From Imbricaverruca yamaguchii (lineage: Eukaryota; Arthropoda; Thecostraca; Neoverrucidae), in assembly GCA_034440575.1 (NCBI GenBank), contig JAOTOL010001568.1, forward strand, positions 1,872,001-1,936,000: a DNA stretch of 64,000 nt, written 5' to 3'. The notes beneath the pieces are model-generated. The model had not been told where the DNA came from. It ran no database searches and saw only the letters and a list, made by a program, of their open reading frames with translations. Made by a program: the position numbers and the translations under genes. Below are positions 10,531-19,864 of the stretch, in pieces (the stretch's first letter is position 1; every line of letters begins with the position of its first letter).

Positions 10531-11380
10531 AAATCATGTACAAATAGAGAAATAACACATTTTAAATAATGTTCCAGTTTGTAAACTTTAAGTTAAACAA
10601 ACTCTTTAGCCATGTTTCGGTCACGCAAAAAAAACTGACCATTTTATCCATGATCTGAAAAATATATTTATCAAATCATCTAATTTATTTTTGATCGATC
10701 TGACATTAAGATGTAGAACCGTGAAATCCTAAATAGTGTCTACAGACAATGGTAGACCATAATAACAACATACATTCGTTATTTTCACCAAGGCTGACTC
10801 GATATCATCATTTTCATGGAATGTAAAGGCACATGGAAGTAGGTGAATTTAATCGCGTTGGAGGTGGTTCAGTCTAATTGGACAAGGTTGATATCAGCGC
10901 CCGGACGTGCGTGCATTACGAGCAACATAATTTGCCAATTACAAACCTTCACAAATGTGTGTCTGTCACCAATCCGTGACTGGAAGAAGTTCACAGTGAT
11001 CGGTATGGCGCTGTCCAGATCACAACTCCATTCCTCCATCATGCCGCAGTGAGCACCTGAAATGACAATGCTAGATTTACTATTAAAGCGAAAACCATAA
11101 AACGTACAAATGTACCGCGCAAAATTTTCAGCACCAGCACCCAGCCCGCCGAGAGCATTGCAAACACCTCAATGGTAGCAATGCAAAAACCTACAGCGGA
11201 AAATGAAGCGCAGCAATCGGCACTATATGAAGTCAACTTACGTTCGTTGGCGTAATTTTCTCTTTATTAAACTACAACTAAGACCACTGCCCACGACAGC
11301 CAGGCACGCCCCCTCCCCAAGGTAGGCATTTTCGGTTTGTCTTACTGGGTTTTTGGCTCCAAGACAATTTATTATCCTGG
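10531..11380. other. No gene recognised
   Basis: Spacer before the CR1 element. Short frames of 65-70 residues have no recognisable motif. Nothing further is supported. Confidence 0.4.
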
Positions 11381-11486
11381 ATTATGGCTGGAGAAAATAA
11401 ATATTTTTATTCCCAGGAAAAAAACGAACCCCTCATTAGGAATGCCTCACCAGGAGGCATAATTGTTATTTCACATGGAGTAGTCC

Positions 11487-12323
11487 TTGTTCAAATCATC
11501 AAATCAAAATCATATGTTAACGGGGGAGGTGGAGCGCTTGAAGTGTTTGGTGGCGGGACCCATCATGGGAGGTGCCAGCCAGGCAACTCGGGTGCCCGAG
11601 CGGAGGACTGATGGGAGTTCGGATGGCTTGGTCCGGGATGGTGGCAGTTGGAAGGTGGCAAGGCGCCATAGCACCCGACTGGCGCTAAGGAAGGTGGACA
11701 TGGGCGTCCCAATTAAAAATAGGTTTGATGCACTGGAGGAGAGGGAAGGTAATGATGAGAGGGACGGAGGTGGGGATGACCAGATGGCTGAAGATAGAGA
11801 TGGAGAGAGAGAGGTTTTAGTCATAGGGGATTCCAGGGTTCGGTACATGGACCGAACATTTTGTAGCAAGAATCCCAGCAGACGGATGCGTGTTTGCTAC
11901 CCGGGAGCGCAGGTGAAAGATGTTAGGGATAGGCTGGAGGGAGTAATGAGGGGAAGTGGAGAGGGTGCAACGGTAATTGTGCAGGTTGGAGTTAACGATG
12001 TAGGAAAAAATAATACAGAGGAAACAATGAAAGCCTATAGGGCTTTGATAGGTAGTTTAGCAGGAAGTAGGAAAAGAGGAGTGGTGACATCCATCCTCCC
12101 TATGGTCCATGCAAGCATGGAGTGGTATTCGAGGGCCATTGGGCTCAATACCAGGGTGGCCAACATTTGTAAGGAGCTTGGGGTGCAGTTCTTGGATTTG
12201 TGGGGGGAGTTTTGGGGGAGGACGGAGATGTTTGCTTTAGATGGATTACATCTGAGCAAGAGAGGAGTGGAATTGCTCAGCAATAGGTATGAGGAGGCTC
12301 TCAACAGGAAACAGGGAAACTAG
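11487..12323 (+). CDS. CR1 ORF1 protein with SGNH/GDSL esterase domain
   Basis: 278 residues from the first ATG; the ATG at 11701 (MGVPIKNRFDALEE) could be the true start because NRF.AL(E) is a common motif in LINE ORF1 proteins and the preceding part is low-complexity. An acidic segment (near 90-110) precedes the SGNH hydrolase fold: block I VLVIGDSRVRYMD (near 112-124, catalytic Ser in GDS), block III-like VQVGVNDV (near 167), and block V FALDGLHLSKRG (near 256, catalytic Asp and His). CR1 ORF1 proteins with this esterase are known; they bind the element RNA and may act at membranes, but the role of the esterase is unresolved. The frame ends in CAG GGA AAC TAG, which is a slippery site (next entry). 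Confidence 0.85.
   Translation: MFKSSNQNHMLTGEVERLKCLVAGPIMGGASQATRVPERRTDGSSDGLVRDGGSWKVARRHSTRLALRKVDMGVPIKNRFDALEEREGNDERDGGGDDQMAEDRDGEREVLVIGDSRVRYMDRTFCSKNPSRRMRVCYPGAQVKDVRDRLEGVMRGSGEGATVIVQVGVNDVGKNNTEETMKAYRALIGSLAGSRKRGVVTSILPMVHASMEWYSRAIGLNTRVANICKELGVQFLDLWGEFWGRTEMFALDGLHLSKRGVELLSNRYEEALNRKQGN
12314..12320 (+). promoter_or_regulatory. Candidate -1 ribosomal frameshift site GGGAAAC before the ORF1 stop
   Basis: The heptamer is read in the ORF1 frame as (ca)G GGA AAC, exactly the X XXY YYZ layout of canonical -1 slippery sites, and the next codon is the ORF1 stop TAG (12321-12323). After a one-base slip the next codon is CTA at 12320 and the frame is open straight into ORF2: 43 codons to the first ATG of ORF2 at 12449 and then to 15172. 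Those 43 codons encode the N-terminal endonuclease strand CFYVNARSVRNK, which would be lost if translation began at 12449. A small hairpin (acat-gggggg-atgt, about 12330-12343) lies downstream; a larger structure or pseudoknot was not folded. Confidence 0.65.
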
Positions 12324-15172
12324 GCAGGACATGGGGGGATGTAGCTGATAAAGAGAGAAGCATAGCAAGCAATGGAAGGAATAATTTATCATGTTTTTAT
12401 GTCAATGCCAGAAGTGTTAGGAACAAAATTGGGGAACTGCATGCATATATGTTGTCTGAACAGCTAGATTTGGTGTGCATAACAGAAGCATGGGTTAACG
12501 AAAGCATGTTTGGAGACAACTTGCAAGAATTTGAATTGACAGGCTACAACATGCATGCCTATCAAAGAGAGGCAAGGATAGGAGGTGGCATTCTCTTGTA
12601 TGTTAGGCAAGTAATGAAATGTCATTCCATAGAGGATGGAGTACATAGTGCAGGAGTAGAATCTTTGTGGTTAGATATAATTCTGAAGAATGGAACAAAA
12701 TTTAGGATTGGGGCATTCTATAGACCTCCAGGCCAGAATGAAAACACTGACAGGCTGATGCAGGAAGAGATAAGTAGGAGAGTACAGGAGAGAACTATTT
12801 TGTTGGGGGATTTCAACATAGCAGGATTGGGAAACAAAACAATAGGTGTAAGCAAATCAGAAAGATGTTTCATGGCTTGTTTTGAGGACAATTTCTTCTT
12901 TCAAATGATACACGAGCCTACAAGGGAAAATAAAATATTAGATCTAGTGCTTACTAATGAGGAAAATTTTGTGCAAAATGTTAACGTAGGAGAGACCTTT
13001 GGTAATAGTGATCACAACATTATACGCTTCTCATTATATGTTGGAAGGGTAGCAACCAACAGAACATTGATTCCGAATTTTACAAAAGGGAATTACAGTG
13101 AGTTCAGGAGCTTCCTAAGTGAAATTAATTGGGAAGACATATTGAATGGCTTAGATGCTTATGAAATGTGGACAATGATAAAAGATAAGCTATTTCAGGG
13201 TCAGGATAGGTTCATTCCCAGTAGGCAAATTAGATCAAACAGGGTTAAGCACCCTTCGTGGCTGACTAGGGAAGTTAAGCAATTACTGGACTCAAAGAAA
13301 CAAGCATTCAAGAAACTAAAAGATACTAACTCTGGGTTAAACCTAGAATCATATAGAATAGCTAGAAATAAAGTTAGGAGGTGTGTTAGAGCATCTAAAA
13401 GACTTGCTGAAATCAACTTTGCTCGAGAATGTTCAGCAGGTAATGCTAAGAGATTCTTTAGCTTCTATAAATTTAAGGCTAAAAAGTGTAGTGTAGGACC
13501 ACTGGAGGTAGATGGGGAAATAGTGGTTGATGATTGCGACATTGTGGAATCCCTAAGCAAGCAATTCTCATCAGTCTTCACTAAAGATAATTCTGGTACA
13601 ATAGGAACATCTGTAGGTCATGCCATGGCAGATGATATGCTGGAGGATCTTACAATAACTACAGAAGCCGTAGAGAAGCAGTTGCAGAATATAAAACCTA
13701 ATAAAGCTTCCGGACCAGATGAAATATATGCTAGGATCTTAGTAGAGTGTGCTAAAGCTTTAGCAACTCCCCTAGGTATCATTTTCAGGCGATCTATGGA
13801 GTATTCAGAAGTACCTGAAGATTGGAGAAATGCAAGTGTAGTACCAATTTTCAAAAAGGGAAATAGGAAGAGTGTAGGAAACTACAGGCCAGTCAGTTTG
13901 ACCTCATTAGTTTGCAAAGTACTAGAAAAGCTGGTTAAACAGAATGTTCAGATTCATCTTGATAGGCACAACCTTTTAAGGGATACTCAACATGGATTTC
14001 GATCTCAAAGGTCTTGTTTAACTAACCTATTGGAGTTCATTGAGTATGTTACCAAAGAAGTAGACAATGAAAGCAGGATGGATGTTGTGTACTTGGACTT
14101 TAGCAAAGCTTTTGATAAAGTTCCACATGGAAGGTTAATTCATCAATTACAACAACATGGGATTGTAGGAAAAGTTCTACATTGGATTGAAGCATGGTTG
14201 CAGGGAAGGAAACAAAGGGTAGTATTGAATGGATGTAAATCTGGTTGGAAAGATGTTCTGAGTGGAGTGCCACAGGGCTCTGTTCTAGGGCCCCTCCTCT
14301 TTATCATCTTTGTGAACAACATTGAAGTAGGGCTGAGGAATAGAGTGTTCAAATTTGCTGATGACATCAAGCTGGTAGGAGTGGCTAACAGCAGAGATCA
14401 ATCTAGTAATATTCAACTAGATTTGGACGACCTAAAAGAGTGGGCTGATCAATGGCAGATGACTTTCAACTATGATAAGTGTAAGGTTATGCATATAGGG
14501 TCTGCAGGCGAGACATTCAGTTATAAAATGGGAGGGAGGGAACTGGATGTTATTGAAGAGGAAAGGGACTTAGGTGTGTTGGTCTCAAAAGACCTTAAAG
14601 CAGAAAAACAATGTATCTCAGCTAGAAATAGGGCACTCAGAATGCTGGGACTCATTAATAGAAGTGTGAAATATAAGAGCAGGGAAGTCATGAAAAAGCT
14701 GTACTTAGCATATGTGCGGCCCCACTTGGAGTACTCTGTACAAGCATGGAGCCCCTACCTAGAAAAGGATATAGATATGTTAGAAAGAGTCCAGCGCAAA
14801 GCCACTAGACTCGTCAGTGGATTAAGTAACTTAGAATATGGAGAAAGGCTTAATGCATTAGATATGTACTCACTCAAGTATAGGAGATTAAGGGGAGACA
14901 TGATTGAAATGTACAAAATTGTTAGAGGGCTAGATCAGGTCAATTTGAATGATGCTCTGCAGTTTAGAGTATCCCATAGGGGTCATCAATTCAGGTTAGA
15001 CAAAATGAGGTGCAGGACAGTTAAACGACAACAGGTCTTCAGTCAAAGGGTTGTTGACCAATGGAATAGGCTGCCTGCTGATGCAGTGGGGAGTCCCTCA
15101 TTGAATGTCTTTAAAAGTAGGGTGGATAAATTTTTAGACAGGAAAATGTTGTTTTTGAATTCTAACTTGTGA
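12320..15172 (+). CDS. CR1 ORF2: APE endonuclease plus reverse transcriptase
   Basis: The frame runs 950 codons from the slip position; the first ATG is at 12449. Endonuclease motifs in order: CFYVNARSVRNK (encoded before the ATG), VCITEAWVN (catalytic Glu), FRIGAFYRPPG, ILLGDFNIAG and GNSDHNII (catalytic Asp/His). Reverse transcriptase motifs follow: NYRPVSLTSLVCK, QHGFRSQRSC, VYLDFSKAFDKVPH, SGVPQGSVLGPLLF, and the catalytic FADDIKL near 14359, then CKVMHIG and a thumb-like region. No RNase H is present, as expected for CR1. The C-terminus (RVVDQWNRLPADAV...FKSRVDKFLD) is the usual CR1 ending. It nicks target DNA and copies the element RNA by target-primed reverse transcription. No in-frame stop or frameshift interrupts it. 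Confidence 0.93.
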   Translation, partial: LGRTWGDVADKERSIASNGRNNLSCFYVNARSVRNKIGELHAYMLSEQLDLVCITEAWVNESMFGDNLQEFELTGYNMHAYQREARIGGGILLYVRQVMKCHSIEDGVHSAGVESLWLDIILKNGTKFRIGAFYRPPGQNENTDRLMQEEISRRVQERTILLGDFNIAGLGNKTIGVSKSERCFMACFEDNFFFQMIHEPTRENKILDLVLTNEENFVQNVNVGETFGNSDHNIIRFSLYVGRVATNRTLIPNFTKGNYSEFRSFLSEINWEDILNGLDAYEMWTMIKDKLFQGQDRFIPSRQIRSNRVKHPSWLTREVKQLLDSKKQAFKKLKDTNSGLNLESYRIARNKVRRCVRASKRLAEINFARECSAGNAKRFFSFYKFKAKKCSVGPLEVDGEIVVDDCDIVESLSKQFSSVFTKDNSGTIGTSVGHAMADDMLEDLTITTEAVEKQLQNIKPNKASGPDEIYARILVECAKALATPLGIIFRRSMEYSEVPEDWRNASVVPIFKKGNRKSVGNYRPVSLTSLVCKVLEKLVKQNVQIHLDRHNLLRDTQHGFRSQRSCLTNLLEFIEYVTKEVDNESRMDVVYLDFSKAFDKVPHGRLIHQLQQHGIVGKVLHWIEAWLQGRKQRVVLNGCKSGWKDVLSGVPQGSVLGPLLFIIFVNNIEVGLRNRVFKFADDIKLVGVANSRDQSSNIQLDLDDLKEWADQWQMTFNYDKCKVMHIGSAGETFSYKMGGRELDVIEEERDLGVLVSKDLKAEKQCISARNRALRMLGLINRSVKYKSREVMKKLYLAYVRPHLEYSVQAWSPYLEKDIDMLERVQRKATRLVSGLSNLEYGERLNALDMYSLKYRRLRGDMIEMYKIVRGLDQVNLNDALQFRVSHRGHQFRLDKMRCRTVKRQQVFSQRVVDQWNRLPADAVGSPSLNVFKSRVDKFLDRKMLFLNSNL

Positions 15173-15339
15173 TGCATGGGATATTGGCAACTTCCTTTGC
15201 GATGTCATACTGATGAGATTGGCTGTGGTGGCACAGGTGGAGGGATTGCATGGGTTTGGAATTGATAGGTGTGAACATGTACTTTCTAATATCTTCTAGA
15301 CAGGCTTGACCCAGATGGGCCCTTGTGGCCCTTATTAAG

Positions 15340-15376
15340 CCTTAACACTTTATGACTTTATGACTTTATGACTTTA
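15340..15376 (+). repeat. CR1 3'-terminal 8-bp repeat (tttatgac)n
   Basis: Three to four copies of tttatgac end the element; the reverse complement (gtcataaa-like, 'ataaagacataaaga') begins each of the minus-strand CR1 fragments at 28316, 35878 and 36659. The shared tail identifies the family and its reverse-transcription start. Confidence 0.85.
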
Positions 15377-15839
15377 AATCAATTACCTCAAAACGTGTTC
15401 TGAAATGCCTTTATGTGAGAATCAGATACAATGAATTGTCAACACCTATATGATACAATGAATCATATATTGAAAACGTGTGCATTTAGTCTCCAAACTA
15501 TTCCCACAATTTCTGGCACATATTCCTCCAATTTGCTTTGGAGTACAGCGGGTAAGCTAACCTATTGTGTATTTTTTTTATAAAAGCACCAATTTTGGCA
15601 CAGAGGTAGACCGATATATTATGAGCAAATTTGGATGTGGAGCCATCACCCAACTGTCCCCTGGACAGGGGGGGGATTGATCGCCCCCCCCTCGAACTCA
15701 GCCGTTGTGCAAGTTACGATATATATAAAAACGTATACTGTTGGATAGCTCGTGGAAATACATGACGAAATTACTTCGCTCATTTTTTTGGCTCTGAGCA
15801 ATATTAAAGTCACCATAGGTGTGATTGCAAAGCCGGTGA

Positions 15840-16075
15840 GAAAAGCTAACTCTGTACTACCTCCAGAGCGTGAGCCAGCCCATCGCAGACCGCCCCCGGC
15901 TCCCGCCGGAACCCGCGGGCGTGGGGCCGCTCATTGGGCCACGTGGCCGTCAGCTGAGCGTCCCGGAGCCCCGCCCTCGATTGCGCCACCCTACCCTTGT
16001 GAAGGTCATGCGGCGCCGCCGACGTCACGCCCCTGCCCGAGCGGCGGTCGTGACTCACATGTCATTACACCACAA
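15840..16075. other. Isolated GC-rich island
   Basis: About 235 bp of strongly GC-rich sequence in AT-rich surroundings. Short GC-rich frames (70-108 residues, Pro/Arg/Ala) have no recognisable domain and are present on both strands. It may be the core of a GC-rich SINE or another repeat, but no head, tail or duplication is visible. The stretch 15380-15840 before it shows nothing. Confidence 0.4.
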
Positions 16076-16270
16076 TAGGTAAAGAAGGTCAAATGGGCTA
16101 CTACGGGATTGGGAGGTTTTCGGCGAATAACGTTTGAGTAAATACAGATAGAGCAATGAAACCAGTTCCCTTATGATTGCCTCGTTGAGACGCTTCGAAT
16201 GACATCACATGACATAGTTAGGTCAACATTTGACCTTAACCTCAGGTCAAGGTCAAATGACCAAACAAAA

Positions 16271-16465
16271 TGATGTAGTGATAAAATACTGGGCTTACTC
16301 CACTGGAAAATAATATTATGGCTCGGACCGCTTTCGGTTATATTGTAACAACCGTTATCGGCGAGTTCGTATCATGAGCAGAGCATATGGCAAAATGGAG
16401 CTGGGTCAAGTGAGGTCAAGTGCAAATCTTAAGTGGAGTAAGCCCAGTATTTTATCACTACATCA
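16271..16465. mobile_element. MITE with perfect 34-bp terminal inverted repeats
   Basis: The first 34 bases (tgatgtagtgataaaatact then gggcttactccact) are the exact reverse complement of 16432-16465. The 195-bp unit has a 127-bp unique centre with no coding capacity. Perfect identity of the ends suggests recent insertion or gene conversion. A target-site duplication is not evident, so the transposase superfamily is unknown. It lies just outside the reversed 144-bp satellite array. Confidence 0.85.
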
Positions 16466-16494
16466 TACTCTCCACATATAATGTCGTCATATAA

Positions 16495-17335
16495 TGGTCA
16501 CCTTGACGGACGCTAGACATCAGGCCTGGCTATCATCTGGCACCAATCTAGAGACAATCGTGCGGTAAATTCGGGACGTTATGCGGTACCCCGTCCTTTG
16601 ACCTTGAATTTGACCCCTAATGTCAAAGGTCATGGGTCAGGTCACCTTGACGGACGCAAGACATCAGGCCTGGCATCATCTGGTACAAATTTAGAGACAA
16701 TCGTGCGGTAAATTCGGGACGTTATGCGGTATCCCGTCCTTTGACCCTGAATATGACCCCCAAGGTTAAAGGTCATGGGTCAGGTCACCTTGACGGACGC
16801 TAGACATCAGGCCTGGCTATCATCTGACACTAATTTAGAGACGATCGTGCGGTAAATTCGGGACGTTATGCGCTACCCCGTACTTTAACCCTGAATATGA
16901 CCCCCAAGGTTAAAGGTCATGGGTCAGGTCACCTTGACGGACGCTAGACATCAGGCCTGGCTATCATCTGACACTAATTTAGAGACGATCGTGCGGTAAA
17001 TTCGGGACGTTATGCGGTACCCCGTCCTTTGACCTTGAATTTGACTCCCAAGGTCAAAGGTCATGGGTCAGGTCACCTTGACGGACGCTAGACATCAGGC
17101 CTGGCTATCATCTGGCATCAATTTAGAGACAATCGTGCGGTAAATTCGGGACGTTATGCGGTACCCCTTCCTTTGACCTTGAATTTGACCTCGAATTTGA
17201 CCTTGACCGGCCAAATGAAGGTCATATTCGTGCTCAGCGTGCTATGTTTGACCTATACACCGGTTTTGAAGGAAATCTGAATCCGTCGCTGAATCCGTCG
17301 CTGAATAAGTCGCTAACTTCACGGACGTGGTCTTT
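16495..17335 (-). repeat. 144-bp satellite array, reverse orientation
   Basis: Reverse complement of the 3.1-4.9 kb array. The marker atgcg(g)tacc occurs at 16581, 16724, 16868, 17012 and 17156 (period 143-144 bp, five units). The block is closed at 17210-17330 by the same module as the other array (reverse of gttagcgacttattcagcgacgg...ccggtgtatagg). The gap between the two arrays is about 11.6 kb and contains the CR1 element. Confidence 0.9.
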
Positions 17336-17339
17336 TGGC

Positions 17340-18430
17340 CCTAATTTCCATTGGTTCGGTGATTTTGAGCTCTGCTATATCTTTGCAGACTTGCAGAGTT
17401 GATATGCTGAGTGTTTTAGAGTCCAAAGTGCTGCTCCCATGAGCGATTGTGAAGTGTTCGCCAAATGGGATATTAGCGGTTGTATTTTTAGCGTCTCTAA
17501 GTGCGCATTAAGTCTGTCCCTGACAATACTTTTTGTTTACCCTATATACGTCATGTCCCATGGTAGGCATAGCTGGCATGTTATAAGGCAGACGCTGTTC
17601 CGTGTGTTGCATCTGCTTTGAAGTCCTGCGAGACAACGGTGACACTTTTTTTTCTCCCAGCAGGACACGGGTGTTAGTTGAGAGCGGACTTGGTCAAAGT
17701 TTCTGAAAGTGTTTTGCCACTCTGCAATGCCACACGTATTGATAGTTTTAAGGTTTTGATTGCCGCTGTTATTTTTTGATGAGCTCAATATCTATGTAGG
17801 GGAGGCTGACGAAAGTTGTGTTGTCTTTGGGGTCTGAACGTCGCGTTTGTGTATGTGCACTTCTCATGGGGTGTGCTACCTGAAACATTGCTCTTTTGAT
17901 CATGCGAGGTGGTTTGCCAGAAACAAAGTGTCGATTTTTTGCATGCCATGATTCCAGGCATTAGCATTAGGTCCGAGACGCTTCGATCTCAATGTCTGTG
18001 CATACAAAACTGCTCTTTTTGTTTGGATGGGGTGTGCCGAGGGCGCCGCCATCGGTTTTATGTATAGCTCGGTCATGTGAGAATCGTCCTTGTTGATGGT
18101 CAGAAGTGTTTCAGGAAAGGTACTTGTTGTTTACTAGAATGGTCACTTCGCTCCATGGATAGTTTTATGGAGGGACGGAAGTTGTTCAGAAAATTGAATA
18201 ATCGTCGAGTGCTTTTGATCCGTGTGTCCAAATACCCAGTACATTATCAATGTAGTGCATATATGTTATGGGCTGGTGTTGATTTGACGTCAGGAGGAGT
18301 GTCTCAACTGCGTTCAAGAACATGATGGCCAGTGGTGGAGCAATCCGACTCCCCATAGATGCATCATGCATACACATACGGATCATACACTTTCAGGTGG
18401 TCAATGAGCAGATCACGACCGCGCCCCCCC
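17340..18430 (-). pseudogene. Decayed Penelope-like retroelement (RT plus GIY-YIG endonuclease)
   Basis: On the minus strand at 18386-18186 a frame reads MGSRIAPPLAIMFLNAVE ... MHYIDNVLGIWTHGSKALDD, matching Penelope RT motifs (family: GT.MG.+.AP..AN.F and YIDDIF.IWTHG); the catalytic second Asp is replaced by Asn, so the enzyme is dead. Downstream, at 17788-17537, CNTRNSVCLITCQLC ... TYIG matches the start of the Penelope GIY-YIG endonuclease (family: CNT.NVVYLI.C..C...YVG.T), cut by a stop right after YIG. Frames in between are broken by several stops. No terminal repeats were found. Confidence 0.75.
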
Positions 18431-19860
18431 CCCCCCTCTCCATGATAGGTTGTGGGCCCCAACAATTGCGCCTCGGTGCGAAAGAATTGCGTCACGCTCC
18501 CTAAAAATCATGTTGGTGTCCCTTACAATCGCAAAGGGGCCCACACAAATCAATGGGTCCGCCAAAAAGTCGCCAAAAAGTCGCACAGGAGTCCCTAAAA
18601 AGAGGCTGGAGCCTCTCAAAATCACACCAAGCCCCCTAACAATCGCATTGAAGACCTCAAAAATCGTCCCGGGACCCTAAAAATGAAGTTGATAGCCCCA
18701 AAATGTGGGACCGGACTCGCGAAAATACTGTTGGAAGTCGCGCCGGGACACCGATAAGTCACGCCAGTGCTACATGAAATTACGCAAAGGCTTTAAAAGG
18801 TGTGATTGGGACTCTGAATCTCGCCGAGGGCCAAAAAGTTTATCCGTGGCCCCGAAAATGACGCTGGACCCGAAAAATACTGTTCGGGCCCTCGAAATCA
18901 CACTGGGTCCAAGAACGTCGGGCCGTGACCTCTGATAATCGCACTGGGGGCAAACACAGTTGGATCGGGCCCCTGAAAACCACGCTGGGAGGAGAAAACG
19001 TCGCACTGTGGTCCTTGAAAATCACGATGGTGACCGCTCGCATGCCAACAAGCTTGCACCGAACCAGACAATTTGTGCCGGGAGAGCCAAATTAACACTT
19101 GGACCCAGATAAGTGCAACACGATTTGAGAACTAGCGCCAAATCCCCCTCAAAAACATATCGCGCTTTGGCGCACTTTGGACCAAAAATTCATGTCGCTA
19201 GTCATATAAATCATGGTCGGGTCATCAAAAATTCCCCTCAGGGCTCCCAAAAGGTTGCGTCGGCGGTCCCAGCTAAGCAGAGCATGGCCCCAAGATCGCA
19301 TCGAAACCCGACAAAGATCAAGCCGGATCCCTTCAAAAAGAGATTTAGAAAAATGTATGTCCGAGCCAGGAAAATCGCTCCTTAGCTCAAACATACCACC
19401 AGATGCCTTGACATATCGCATACGGCACCTAAAAACGTACCGGAGGTTAAAAAATCGCCATGTGACCCCCCCCCCCCCCACACACACACACAAATATGTC
19501 GCCGGTGGCCCGAAAAATCAGGCCGTGACTCGGACTTTGCATAATTCAGGAGAAGTCAACAAAAATTGTGTCGAGCCTAGAGAACTGACATCGGATTCCC
19601 CCGGAACCATGCGCCTGGACCTGAAATGTCGCAGGGGGACTCCAGGACTGGAGCCCCCAATATCGTCTTGGGATCCCACAAAATGTGAGCGAGGAACCAC
19701 AAATAAGCACAGGGGGATCCCAAGAGCGCAACTGGAGAACACAAATGCACCTCGCCCTCCAAAGCGTACCGACTCTGGTAAAAAGTGGCGAGGCCTTCAG
19801 AGCCATGTACATTTCCAAAAAATATACACGAACACTATTCAATTATGTTAGCCTGCCAAC
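18430..19860 (+). repeat. Phrase-built dispersed repeat, copy 1
   Basis: About 45 consecutive phrases of 26-35 bp, each of the general form (c)ccaaaaatcgcg.(c/t)ggg.c(c), all different. It first looks like a decayed tandem array, but phrase order is conserved with distant copies: 19397-19500 (accagatgcc...cgcatacggcacctaaaaac) and 19697-19760 (accacaaataagcacag...atcccaagagcgcaac) align in the same order with the reverse complement of 44640-44260 and with 42914-43200. So it is a dispersed element with a fixed internal phrase order. Open frames of up to 212 residues here are incidental, as both strands are equally open. Confidence 0.7.
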
Positions 19861-19864
19861 ATTT

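Larger units (their letters stand above)
11380..15376 (+). mobile_element. CR1-clade LINE retrotransposon, apparently intact
   Basis: A non-LTR retrotransposon with the CR1 plan: ORF1 with an SGNH-esterase domain, then ORF2 with APE-type endonuclease and reverse transcriptase, a short 3' UTR (15173-15340) and an 8-bp terminal repeat (tttatgac)n instead of poly-A. The 5' boundary is not sharply visible; coding starts by 11487. Both frames are undamaged and the catalytic motifs listed under the two CDS entries are present, so this copy inserted recently or is still competent. Related truncated copies with the same tail lie at 28310-28800, 35878-36560 and 36657-36780 (minus), and an RT fragment of another subfamily at 34640-35211 (plus). 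Confidence 0.9.

Noticed and set aside
10167..10569. Three overlapping frames rich in Tyr, Leu, Ser and Thr
   Set aside because: By-products of the ACTCT-type microsatellite.
18430..19860. Phrase-like array as a CRISPR or protein-coding repeat
   Set aside because: No identical repeats are separated by spacers; stops occur in all frames and both strands look alike.
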